Below, piece by piece: positions 23,418 through 35,173 of a stretch of 64,000 nt of DNA; the stretch's first letter is position 1; each line of letters starts with the position of its first letter. Below the pieces are notes generated by a model, which ran no database searches, was not told where the DNA came from, and saw only the letters and a program-made list of their open reading frames with translations. Location: assembly GCA_003008705.1 (NCBI GenBank), contig PDUO01000003.1, forward strand, positions 1,947,247 through 2,011,246, written 5' to 3'. The DNA comes from Pezicula radicicola (Eukaryota; Ascomycota; Leotiomycetes; Helotiales; Dermateaceae). The position numbers and the translations under genes are program-made.

Positions 23418-26200
23418 ATGGCCACCATCGAGGTTCTGAGTGCCGACTTATCACCTTCATCCGAGTCTCTGGAGCGAGCGTTGAGCAAGAAAGGGTCATT
23501 AAATCCTCGCAAGAATCATGTCAAGAAGAGGGCAGTGGAAGCATGCGGCTCATGTAGGAAGCGTAAAGTACGTTGCGACGCTGTGGATAGTGGGTATCCA
23601 TGCACAAATTGCAAGATGGCCGACATTTTTTGCTTTTTTGTTAAGAGCAAGAGACACAAGTAAGTCAGGAGCCGCTCTGTATGGGGTTTGGGAGCGATTA
23701 TCTAACACCTGCAGAAAAATCCTAGAGGAAAAGTCATGGCTTGAGGACAACCATGAGGTTGCAGCAGATGCTCCTAACCTCGATCAACCGCAGGGAGTTT
23801 GTGACGCCCCTGAGAGCAATTTTAGGGACGTCATCGATGGTATACTTAATGTTGATCATTCATTATATCAACCGTTGAACCTTTCAGAGGTCGATAAGAA
23901 ACTTTTGGAGTACGGGATTCGTAAGCTATGACTATATCTCTGTAATGGTAATGTCGATATTCGCTGACGGCACCACAGACGGCTCACAGCATCAGGAGAG
24001 CAATTCGCAGAACCATGGGAGCTGTACAGACCTATCAGATCCAGTAAGTGGAATAAAGACCCTGTTGTTGGGTTGGTTTGCTGATGTTTAGGTCTTTTCG
24101 CGTTGTGATAATCTCTCGCTGCAAACAGTGGCCGATCCTGCCCTTGCGATTCAGTCCGGCTTAGAGGAGTCGATTATGTCATTGGTGCAGCTTCCTTCAG
24201 ATCCGGCAAACTACGTACCTTCTTTCTTGAAAAGTCCGTCTAATTGCCTGACACAAGATGGGTTTGACTATCTGTGGAAAAAAGGTGCACTTTCCATACC
24301 TGAAACGGTGCTTCGGAACGAGCTGTTACGGAGCTACATTGACCATGTCCACGGATATATGCCAATACTCGATCTCCCTGAATTTCTTAGGATTCTTGAT
24401 CGAGGGGACGGCGAGACAGAAAAGTTGAGCTTGTTGTTATTTCAATGCGTTATGTTTACGGGAACGGCGTATGTTGACCTCCGTCATTTGATAGATGGTG
24501 GTTTTCCAACGAGGAAGCTCGCACGCAAGGCTCTCTTCAAGAAAGCAAGGGTGAGTCTGCTTAGTTGAATCAATTGGTCTATGTTACTAAGCGCCACAGT
24601 TATTGTACGATTTGGACTATGAGAATGATCCCGTCTCTATCGTCCAATCACTTCTTCTGATGACATTCTGGTGCGAGACTCCTGACGACCAGAAAGATCT
24701 ATGGTACTGGATGGGCCTGGCTTGTTCTACATCTCTTGGACTTGGGCTTCACAACGATCCCGCCAAATCGGAACTGAATATTAAAAGAGGCCGTCTATTG
24801 AAGCGAATAGGCTGGTCTTGCTTCATGCGTGATCAAGTTGTGGCTCTAGGAGTGCAGCGACCCCCACACATAAGCTTCAAAGAGCATAATTTACCAATGC
24901 TTATAGTGGAAGACTTTGATATCATGGCTGTACCAGTCAGCGATATAAACTGGGTGGCTTGGGATTCCAAATACCTCCAGGATCTCGCAATTATGTGCAT
25001 CGAAAAAGCAAAGATATGTTTCATTGTCAACCGTATCATAATTACGCAATACTATGTGCCCTATCAAAGCAAAGCACACCTGATATCAGCGGGCAGTATT
25101 ACTCATATGAACATTCTGTTGCCCAAAAGGGGCAATATGAACTCCGAGGAGGTTATCACATGCGATAAACAGCTACAGGAGTGGTATGCAACCCGCCCTG
25201 AAGAAGTAAAGTATAGGGCTTCACCTGAGATAATCTTGTCTACCAGAGAGGGTTCAATTACGGTCCATCGGGCAATTCTGGAGATGCTCTACTTTACAGC
25301 AATCAGCGCTCTACACCGTCCTCAGCTTCTTGTTCCTGGAGAACCTCCCGTGAAGCGGGAGGCATCCAGAAATATGGTGCAGCAGGTAGCCAGGAAGACT
25401 ACTGCAATTTCATGGGAACTGAATCGACTTGGTCTTGTTCGCTATCTCCCAAGCTATGGCAGCACTGTGATTCTACCAGCTATTGTGACACATCTTGTCG
25501 GAGTAAGATCTGGAGATATTATCGCCAAGCAAGAGAGCTTTGAGGGCTTCTGCACTTGTATGGCAGTCATGCAGCGGTTGCGGTACATTTACAATGGCGC
25601 AGATGTTATCACCGCACTTCTCCAGTCTGCGATTAACAAGGCAGCTTCGGTTGAGTCTGAAAATGCGCAATCCGGACCAGGAGCAAAAGAATTATCGCAG
25701 TTCCTAAATGAGAGCAGCCCCAAAATTCATTTAGCCATGGGGCTGACCCAAGACAGACAAAGAGGACTGGAGAATTCCGAGGAGTATTCGCCGCTCCTTT
25801 CATCAGGCATATTGGACGTGGTCAATGAGGTCTATGGCCATAAGACGGGCGGGCAAGCCCGGATACAGAGTACAAACAGTAGCCAAAGTAAGCAATCCCT
25901 TCTTTATTCGAGATTTCTGACTTTTGCTAATACCGATCTTAAGACAGTCTTGGGGTTAACAGCGTTCCCATTGCCAGTTCCGATTCGTCAGTACCTTTTC
26001 CTCCCTCTATAGACATCCGTGATGGCCAGATGTCAGAGGATTCGAGTCGCTCAGGTACTAGTCTAAGTCTAGTGCGCGTCATGAGAGAGATTGACAACGT
26101 ACCTTGGGGCGAGACACCCATTGACGCATTTAGTGAAACTTTCGGGGACTTACTCTCGGACATTGAAAGCTCTTACAACGACTGCGCCATAATGTTTTGA
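23418..26200 (+). CDS. Zn2Cys6 transcription factor, CTF1-beta/FarB-like (TF2)
   Basis: A multi-exon gene. The first exon encodes the zinc cluster ACGSCRKRKVRCDAVDSG followed by YPCTNCKMADIFC and a basic SKRHKK stretch. The MHR follows, with LRSYIDHVHGYMPILDLPEF, the long block VSIVQSLLLMTFWCETPDD, WYWMGLACSTSLGLGLHNDP, LLKRIGWSCFMRDQVVALG and VQRPPHI. This order and wording are typical of cutinase transcription factor 1 beta and the Aspergillus Far regulators. The final intron uses an acceptor near 25945 that restores frame to a Ser-rich tail ending SSYNDCAIMF. It should be nuclear and bind a CCTCGG core, which occurs in its own promoter and in several neighbouring acyl-metabolism promoters. 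Intron positions in the first third are less certain than elsewhere. Confidence 0.9.
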
Positions 26201-26665
26201 AAAACTCCTTACAAGACGGAATTATTCGAATTGTTGTATTCAATTATAATCTTATTCTATAGGATGTGAATTTGTAAAGATCCTTCCAGTTACTTACCTA
26301 CATTACTACATAGCGGTCTTAGTAGCCTTTATCCCGCTATATTTGAATCACTAACTGCTGAGCAAGTCGATGGTTAATCCTGTTCCTCGCTTCCGTACGT
26401 GAGCCCGCTTAAGTGAGTGGTGGCGTAAGTGGGCAATGTCTGGTTCTAACACCCCGCTTTTCACATACTCGTAGCCATAGCCGACCTCACATATTATTAG
26501 CCGTCCAGGAATTCCGGACCGGACCAATTCACTCCTTTACTCCCACCCTCAACTCCACTTTAGTCCTGCTACACAACTTCATTCGAGGTCCTCCACCTCC
26601 ACTCTGAGAACACTGCGGCTCCATGTGGGCAGTTCCGTTGGACAACTCGCTGTAGCTCCAGAACC
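26201..26665. other. Intergenic region TF2 / TF3
   Basis: 465 bases between tandem genes. A C/T-rich stretch (26500-26610) precedes the TF3 start. No element is recognised with confidence. Confidence 0.4.
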
Positions 26666-29137
26666 ATGACCGAACCGGTGGAAACGGCACTTCTACCGCA
26701 TCAGTGTAACCAATGCCCGGCCAGGTACGCCCGCCCGGATCATTTGCGCCGCCACAAGCTCACCCGTAAGTATCTGAATCAATCAAACTGTTCCACCGTT
26801 GACTGCTTGCAATAGACGGGGGCCAAAAGAGCTGCACTTGCGAGTTCTGTGGTGCTCAATTCCACAGAAGGTGAGCAAGCCAATCTCCATAATATAGATA
26901 CATCCTTATCCGAGTAGAGATATCCTTCGCCGTCACTATGGCACCTGTAGGCTGAGGGAAGACCAACCTATCCCCTCATCCTATCCACGAGGACGACGAA
27001 AGAAAGCGTGCGACCGATGTGCACAGAACAAGCTAGCATGTGATTTGGGTCGACCCTGTCAAGCCTGTGAGAGCAAAGGTCTTGTTTGTTCATGGACTCG
27101 TGTACAACAGACAAGCAACGAAGTAAACCAGCCGACACAATGCCAACCACAAGAATCTGCGGCCGATGTTATGGTGTCATCAACTGCAGAGAGTTCTCCC
27201 ATGGCTTGCGATGCAGCGGACGCCGCAGCTCCCGAATTCCAAGCACCAGGAAATCGAGCACCGACTCCTATAAGCGAGTCATCCAACTTTGCGCTGGAAA
27301 ACACACCTGTACCATTTCTTGTCAATTTTGTCAGTTCGGAAAATAGAACATTTGCGGACATCTTTGGGTATTCGAGTAAAGCACCAGAAATCCTTCGACC
27401 ACGAGCAGGCTCAATTTCGTCCAATCAGCGTTCAAGGGACTTCTCAGCAGAACGGGCACGTAAGTCATCCCTAAAATTCACATTGGGCACGGCATAACAA
27501 TGTAAAAAGCTCTCGATCATGGAATATATGGTTTCTCACCCCGGGCGTCCGGCTCGAGTACCGTGCTGGGTGGATCATTCTTGAACGACATGACCTTGAA
27601 CGGGCAATACATGGCCGGCCAAGGCTCTGTATCGGATGCTACGTCAACTGAAGGCATATCGAGAGACTTATTAGACCCAGACCCTTTGCCCGACCCTACT
27701 AAACGACGGCTGAGTGAAATCGTCATGCAGCTGACCGATTTATACATTAGTCTGCCAAAAGGGCACCATGCACGTGCACCAAGTGTGCAAATTAAGGATA
27801 CTGATAAGTTTCTCACTTTGTCGAATTTAAAACTATTTACGCAGACTTACTTTCACCACTTTTACCCCCATTGTCCCATCATTCATAGAGCAATGTTCAA
27901 CTCCAAGACGGCGTCGCTTCATCTCATTCTCGCAGTATGTCTAGGGGGTGCCTTGTATTCATCACTTCAAGACGTACTCACATGGGGGCAAAGTATCCTG
28001 GACCTCGCGGAGGAATATATTTTTCGAAATCATTATCTCGAATGCCTCAGCAAAGGGAAGTTTAACAGTGACACAAATCCGCAGAATTTCAACGCACACT
28101 TGCAGGCTTGTCAGGCGGCGCTCACGATTACATTTCTACAGAATTGGGAAGGCAGTGAACCTTCTCGCCGTAGAATACGAACGGAGCGATTTGGAGCAAT
28201 CGTTTCGGTATGTCTAACCTTCCTCAAGGTTGAAAATTTACAACATAAGATAGGCAGGAAAACTGACGACTAATAGAGCGCTCGCGCATTACACCTGACG
28301 AGCCTGCAAAACCCATGGTTCGTAGCAGAACCATCTCGCGAATTTGACTGGCCTGCGTTTCTGGCCCAAGAATCGTGCCTACGGTAAGTTGCCTGGGATG
28401 TAATTTTATTTCTACCATTATGGCCTGCCACTTACTCACCAGTGACGGAACCAGGGTAATCCACTACATCCTTATCCTTGACGGCGGGTTTTGCATCTTC
28501 CACAACTACCCGCCGAGACTGGGTCTCGCGGAAATGACAGCAGACATGCCTTGTTCAGAAAAAACATTTGACGCCAGCAGCAGCACAGAGTGCTTGGAAA
28601 ATGCTCTGAATGAGAGTTCAGTACGACCTCAAGCACTAGGGCCGATGCTCAAGCTCCTACTTGCCAAGGACTTCGGAGAAGAGGCTAGGGCCCATTTCCT
28701 GAACCTTACAACTCTTCATTTTTTTATTATGATCAATGGTTTGTCGCCTTCTGTATACCGCCGCATGTTAGATATGACGCTTACATGGCATAGCGCTGCA
28801 TATCATCATCTGGACGAATCGCACAAATGCCTTCGGCCAAATAGGTAATGACACGCTAGACGAGGCTCTATGTCGTTGGGAAATGGTTTGGAGAGTACAT
28901 AGGAAAAGTATTAGGCTGCAGAATTTCAAAAGGTGCGGGTTCGTAAAAAATGCATATGAATATTGGTGGCTTGCTAAGCTGCTGCTGCATACCTCAACAC
29001 AGGAATTAGAAATCCAGCGCAGGGGAGGCAACGAAGACTTCGGACGTGTACTGTTTGAAGACGACAAGATGAATTACATCCGGTCCCTGATGAAGCGTTA
29101 CTGCGCTTCCGATTTCTTCGAAGATGACACAAGTTAA
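26666..29137 (+). CDS. Transcription factor with C2H2 fingers plus Zn2Cys6 cluster (TF3, RegA-like)
   Basis: The N-terminus has a canonical C2H2 finger (CNQCPARYARPDHLRRHKLTH, bridged by an intron at its end) and a second, atypical finger (CEFCGAQFHRRDILRRHYGTC) in which Cys replaces the last His. A Zn2Cys6 cluster follows after about 25 residues: RRKKACDRCAQNKLACD, then GRPCQACESKGLVC. The rest is a fungal MHR (FTQTYFHHFYPHCPIIHRAMF, then AVCLGGALYS) ending near FFEDDTS at 29137. The dual-finger plan is typical of fungal C6/C2H2 regulators called RegA-like, several of which sit in metabolite clusters. Introns occur near 26770, 26875, 27460, 28209 and 28384; one near 28740-28844 is uncertain. 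It probably regulates this locus. Confidence 0.85.
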
Positions 29138-29443
29138 GAGTCTTTACTATCTTGATTGCACAACAATCATGCATGCATGGGTTGTTTGAGCTGCTCGCAA
29201 CTGAGATTTTTACATGCACGTCCTGGCTCTTAATTTATTGGTGATGATCTCATGATCTAGTGATTCCGCAATCTCACTCCCCTAGGAAATGTTGATTGCC
29301 GTTCCGGCTTTGGTCGTTGATCAAATACGCGACAAGTGCTGTTATATGCTAACTCCTCACCTGCCCACTGCCCACTATCAAATCAAAATTTCCACAACTC
29401 GGCTTCCCAGTTCGAGGCAATGTCCCCCCCCCCCCTAAAACAT
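29138..29443. other. Convergent intergenic region TF3 / aromatic hydroxylase
   Basis: 306 bases between convergent stops. It contains a run of 12 C (29424-29435), a likely length-variable site. Confidence 0.5.
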
Positions 29444-31387
29444 CTAATGCCCATTCATAGTAGGCTGATCCAAGCCTAAAATTTTGTCCAGAGCCTTGTC
29501 GATCTCATCTGCTGCACCCGAACCCGAGGACCGCCACCCGATAATTGTGTCTGGTCGAACCAAAATAGCTCCACCGGCCTTGACTTCCTTCAGCTGCGAC
29601 CAGCAACCACTTGAATCTAGATACTCTTCTTCTTTAACCCCACTGAACGGTTCAGTGATCTGAGCAATCCTCAAGCCAACACCTTTCTTTTCAGCGGCCT
29701 CTTTTGCAGCCGCTACCCACTCTCCACCCTGACGGTCGGTAATAAGTAAAAAGTCGCCATTCTGACCCACCAAGTCATGTGTAGACAAACGTTCGCCCTT
29801 GCATTCCAACCATACGTGCGGTAGCCTATGGCCAGGTCTTGTAGTGGGTGTGTATATTTGATGTGTCGGATCCATGGGAGGGGCGTCAGTGCCATCAGGA
29901 ACGAAAAGCCCTTGATAATAATATAGTCCAAGGTCCATTTCGTGGGCACCGAATTCAATGACTTGGCTGTTGATGACGTTCTGCAAGGTGGCACGCATGG
30001 CTCGTCCGATTTCAGAGTTCTCGTCAAACATGGTTTGGAAGTGTTGTTTATTATATTCTACTTGTCCTTCTCGGAGCCCAACTGCCGTGTTGATTACAGC
30101 GTGGTTTTTCCAGGTGAAGAAAGCCCAGTCGGTGACCTGCTTTCCAATTTGGCGGCGCTCCACTTCGTATGAGTCCAGGATGGAAGGGTTGGCTTTGCCT
30201 TTAAGCACAAGAGCTATTTTCCAGGCAAAATTATGTACATCTTGTACGGCGGTGTTGAGGCCAAGTCCAGTTGTCGGTGGGTGGCGATGAGTGGAATCAC
30301 CTCCAATGAAAACTCGACCCTTTCTGTATGCATTTGCCAGGACTCTTTCCAAGACCCAGTTGGCAACACTAATGACCTCCATCTCGAGTTCAGGTAGCTT
30401 TAACAAGGTGCGTATACGCCCTTTGACATCCTCCTCAGAGAATGCAGGCTCCCCAACGTTGGCGCTGAAATGCATCTGCCATTCTTCCGAATGTCTTCCC
30501 CACGTCGGGCCCAAGGGCAGCATTGAGCCGCTGCGGAATATTGCACCGCTCTCAGGATTTGCAAAGTGAGAGATGCACGTACGATCATCCCAGTGTTGCG
30601 ACATATCTGCTTTGAAATGTCCAGAGATCATTTGACGGAGCTGCTTTGGTCCTTCCATCTCTATACCGAGTTTGGGCCCAATTGTCTTGCCACCATCTGC
30701 ACCAAAAACGTATTGTGCACGATAGGTAGTTTTCTTGCCTTCCACTCCCTCTACATGAACAAGAACGCTGTCCTTCTCCTGTTCGAAATCAATGACCTTG
30801 TGACTGAATAGTATCTTTCCTGGATTATTCCGATCTGCGATTGCACGGAAAATGGGCTCAGAACGGAGCAGTGGTAGATTTGATGGCATGAGGGGCGCGT
30901 CGCGTCTACATTAAATACCACATGCAGTCAGTTGAAAACCCATCTCCAAAGAAACTAACAATTCCACTTACTGGTAAACAGTGTGTCTCTCGGTGCCGAA
31001 TTTACATCCCCATGTATCATGAGTTCCTAGAACCTTACGATCCACAGGTCCATCCCCACCTAGGGAGGTCTGCCAAACAATCTGGCTCATTTGATAAGGC
31101 GGAGTACCCTGGTTAACGATTTCGTCTGCGATTCCATACTGACGGAATATCTCCATTGTCCGTTGATTAATGACATGAGCTTTTGGCAGGATTGACGTGC
31201 CTGGGTGGCGTTCGAAAAGCATATGGTCGATTTGGAGTTTCGATAAGAAGATGGATAAAGTGAGGCCACACGCTTGCATACATTAAGTAGCGAACAGTAA
31301 TCATGTTGTGAGGGCATACGTACAGCCTCCTCCAGCTATCACCACTGGGGTTTCAATGATGTCCGCATTTTTATTAATGTCACCCAT
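29444..31387 (-). CDS. FAD-dependent aromatic hydroxylase, PheA/TfdB family
   Basis: Three exons (31387-31324, 31272-30972, 30905-29444) give 608 residues. The FAD GxGxxG loop spans the first intron and reads VVIAGGGSCGLTLS. It is followed by LFERHPGTS, the DG-type motif YVFGADGGKT, and the long ribose-binding block GGDSTHRHPPTTGLGLN plus TAVQDVHNFAWKIALVLKG. The C-terminal thioredoxin-like part (GDFLLITDRQGGEW .. AILVRPDTIIGWRS) matches phenol 2-monooxygenase / 2,4-dichlorophenol hydroxylase enzymes. It should ortho-hydroxylate a phenolic ring with NAD(P)H and O2, giving a catechol-like product that an extradiol dioxygenase could open. No targeting signal is seen. The gene is convergent with TF3. 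The specific phenol is unknown. Confidence 0.92.
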
Positions 31388-32387
31388 GTCGAGAGTCCTG
31401 GCAGCGTTCTATTACAAGTGTTGAGGTAGATTTCTGAAAGGAATCAAAGCTGTATCGGACAAGAACAAATCTTGTTTAAATGGAGAAGGAATGTTATCAA
31501 ACAAAATCATTTCGTCCATGTGCATGATCGACTGTTCCAAATGAAGCCACTTCTTGAAGGCTCATTGTGATAAAGGCGAGACATCAGATCGGCATCACAA
31601 TGTGGGGACGTACGGCGTATGTCGTCGACTTGGCGGCAGGAAATTCCATCCTGGGTGTTACTCCATCATTATTGCACATCTCGAATTCGGAACTGTGGCA
31701 CAAGGATGGGTCTTTCTCCAGCTTGAGATAGTACTGCCGGGCATTGAACGCACAGGGTGTGTGATTGTTGCGTGGGGAACTAACGAGTGGGTGTTTTCCG
31801 ATGTGCTTCGGCACTTCGTACGATGCTCTCAAGTAATAAACAGAAGGGTCCTTGGGAGATACCATAATGCGAGACCGCAATTGACTAAAAATGGCCTTGT
31901 TCAACATGTAGGTGCAAGGATATCGGGTTGTTTCAAGAAGGGCTGTGGCTACTCCAAACCTGTCGAAAGCGAGCAGTATTCGTTGATGTAGATCATTAAC
32001 CCGTGCATAACTACGTTTTTTTTGTAGATTAGTATGTGAATAATGATATTCGGAACATCATTTCACGTATAATAATCTCCTGAGCAAATACCATGCCTTC
32101 AGAGGTGAATTAGTAAGGCAATTAAGCGTATCTCAATGGTGAGGGGAACAAATGCTGTACTTCTCAACGTAGTCTTCAGATTTGTTAAATAATTATCACT
32201 TCCAATTGCTTCAAAATACAAACTAACGAGCAATACGAACTTATTGTCTAGAAGAATCTACTGATGATAGCACAAAAAACTCTAGATATCTAGAGAATCA
32301 ACGACTGAGTTCAAAGATCGAAAGCAACACCAAATTCAGCTACTCAAGACCTCAGAACACACACGAAGCATTCACATTTTCTCCCTC
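31388..32387. other. Intergenic region with an unassigned two-strand ORF
   Basis: 1 kb between the aromatic hydroxylase start and the FMO2 stop. From 31554 to 31991 the plus strand encodes 145 residues and the opposite strand is open from about 32015 to 31584; neither protein is recognised. The remainder (32000-32380) is A/T-rich without clear features. Confidence 0.35.
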
Positions 32388-34620
32388 CTAAAGTTTCACT
32401 TCTCTACGAGTCTCATCATAGAGTGGAAGAGGACTTCCAAGAAGTTTGGCCTTTATCTGAAGGGCAATGAACCGTGAAAAGTATCTTGTCTGCCCTACAG
32501 CACCTCCATGATACCAGAACGCAACGTCTGAAGATGGACATTAGTATTAATGTTCGTATGAAGGCCAGTAGTTACTTACGGCCAGATGGCTTGAAAGCGC
32601 CCTTCAACTCCCCTTCCTCGTCTAAGCCCCAAAAGTCTTCCACTTGACCAGCCACATCATGGCCGAAAATTTCGGCGACAACGAGGCGTAAATTTCCGAC
32701 AAAGCCAGTTGCGAAGACAACTACATCCGCTTTCAAGTGGTCCCCATTGCTGCATACCAACCCATTCTCCTCCCAGGCAACGGGAAGCGAGTCCGATTTT
32801 ATTTTGATCTATGGAAATTGACTATTAGTCCAGTGCGACCAACAGAATTTTTCGTGTATCGTAGACAAACCTGGCCAGAAGAGATTTTTTGCGATGCTCC
32901 AACATCCATATAATGGCCTCCAAACCGTTCAAAGATTTGATATATCATGTCGCCGTCCCGGTCGAGTAAGAAACCGGCCTTTTCAAGCGCGTCGAAGCGT
33001 TCCGGCTCTTGACGAGCCTTACCTTGCAACGCCATTGCGCTCATAAGCCTACTAAGAGCTGCAGGCCCCGAGAAATACAAGCGGTCTGCTTTTTCAGTAG
33101 CTATATGTGCGTTGTAGACCTCTATATTAGACTATCAGCTCAGATTCCTTTATACAATAAAATGGTCAAATACTCTCTTGTGTCTCCTTGTAATGCTCGG
33201 CTGGAACAACATCTACTAAGGGTAAGTACGAGTTTTGCTATATTGACTCCATATAAGACAATATAACATACAGGTTTTTGATCGTTGTACCATTGTAACA
33301 GATGCTAGTCCTGCCGCCATCATGTCCTCCGCTATATCGTGAGCTAAAACGTCAGCATTAGGGGTTGACTATATAGGTTCAATCTCATACCTGTGTTGGC
33401 AGTCCCAACCACAACACCATGCTTGCCAGTCCACTCAGAAGCAGATCTATAAGTTCCCGAATGAAGAGTGATACCTTTGTAGAGTTCCTGTTTTCATTCA
33501 TTGTAGAAATATTCTGTCAGAAGGACGAGTGTGACACACCTGGTTTTCGTATGTCGGAGTAACAGGCACCTGGGAGCCGCCACCTGTTGCGAACACAACA
33601 TAAGAGCACGCTATCGATACATCCTGGCCATCGCGTAGGAGATTTAAGTTCCAAATTTCACATTCTGAATCCCAGGACCCCGCTACAAGTTTGGTGGAGA
33701 GCCAAATATTCTTCCGATGTAAGATTGGTTAGAAACGACAGGTCATGGGCACCTAGCTAACTTACAATTGCGTACTTCATGGCCCACTGGCGATAACCAG
33801 TCGCCAAATCTTCCCTAGTGAGGAATTCGGGAAAGTTTTCTGGAAATGTCCGGTCGAAGGGCAGATGAGCTTTAAGTAAGTTATGAAGTCAGTTCCAGGA
33901 TACGCGAACCACTGCACCAGGCGGCATTTCTTACCAAACTCTCTGATTGTATGCACTATATACATCTTCTGTCAACAAGATTGATTCGGATATGAGTATT
34001 GAAGATCTTAAACTCACATTTAGTTGAGTCATATCTTGTCTTCCAGTTGTCGCCGACCTCAGCGTGCTTTTCCAAAATGACGTATGATACGCCCAAGGCC
34101 TTAAGCCTTCCACCCACGGCCAGTCCGGCCTTTTGATTGAAACATTTTCAGAGAGACTTTTGACTGAGCCCATCAAATCAACATTTGGCTGGCCTACCAG
34201 CTGTTCCAGAATCGTACGCAGCATCCATATCTTCCATTGGCCTGCTTCATTGAGTGTGACGGACAGAAAGCCGCTACAAGTTGTGGCTGGCGTTCCGGTG
34301 GTTTCAAAGCTAAAACCTATATCCACCCATTCGGACTTAGGAGTGCGTATAACATCAGGATGTCCCATTATCTCAAATCGTACTGGATTGTGCGTTTTGG
34401 AAGTCTCTTTCCATGCCTCTGTGACTGAAATTGCCGAGTAAAATGTACGTAAGGTGCCTGTCATGGCAAAGCTGTCCCTCCAGATCGCATCTTCCGTGAA
34501 AGCATTCTCGTCCAGAACTTCAAGAACTTGACCGAAGTGACCAGCCACAGCCTCGAGGTCTGTGAATTCTGGAATAACACGATTGGGGAGCGCGCAAGGA
34601 AGACTCGGTACTACGTACAT
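32388..34620 (-). pseudogene. Second NTF2-like/flavin monooxygenase (FMO2), FAD motif deleted and frame shifted
   Basis: A paralogue of FMO1 with the same intron pattern and good conservation over most of its length: DDAVWRDxF-like start (EDAIWRDSFAMTG), GQWKIWMLRTILEQ, VVFATGGGSQVP, NADPH motif VVVGTANTAHD, KAGFLLDRDGDM, VVFATGFVGN. At about 34120-34130 the NTF2 part (SENVSIK) runs directly into AGLAVGGRLKALG in another frame. The linker and the VVVGGGQ dinucleotide loop present in FMO1 are missing, and no GT..AG intron can bridge the junction. A protein made from the upstream frame would go out of register and lack the FAD-binding glycines. Downstream exons remain open, so the loss looks recent. 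An assembly error or strain-specific deletion is an alternative. Confidence 0.75.
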
Positions 34621-35173
34621 GATTTAAACATACAGACAAGATCCAAAATACAAGTTCGTAAGATGGAGACATGTAGCTGTGAGAAAAACGGTGGTCATCC
34701 GTCTTACAACAAGCTCCAATGCTTACGTCGCTAAAATCCCCAGTTCGGAGATGCTGATAAAATTGCACCCCCATGACATGTGGGGATTTCCCCGACAGCA
34801 GACGTTAATTTTTGGCGAGGAGATACTGCTTGTCGGAGTAAACAGAGACCCTCATAGAACTCGGATCCCCAAGAAACAATGCCCCGCAGCGGTAATATTT
34901 TAGCATCTGTCAGTGACAGTTGGCTAGCCGGCTTGAGGCCAGGTGGGTGGAAGACACTGATGATTTTAGCGTCCAATCTCAGCCACGGTAACAGTCTCGC
35001 TGTTTTTATCCGATATTTCACCAATTGACCTTCTACCTCCTTGAGCATCTTCGGGGTCAGATGAAAATTACCTCAGAGTTCCAATTTGGCTTGTAATTTT
35101 TGATCTGTCAAAATTTGAAATCACCTACCCAAGTTTGCCCGCCCAATACCTCCTACCTTTCAAGAACTTCAAA
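34621..35173. promoter_or_regulatory. Bidirectional promoter region FMO2 / P450-2
   Basis: 553 bases between divergent starts. A TTTCCCCG octamer (34787-34794) sits in a GGGGATTTCCCC palindrome. No CCTCGG element is present. Confidence 0.45.

Noticed and set aside
31613..32015. An AMP-ligase-like or acyl-enzyme fragment on the minus strand (SYARVNDLHQRIL)
   Set aside because: The phrase superficially resembles adenylation domains, but no P-loop or later ANL motif follows.
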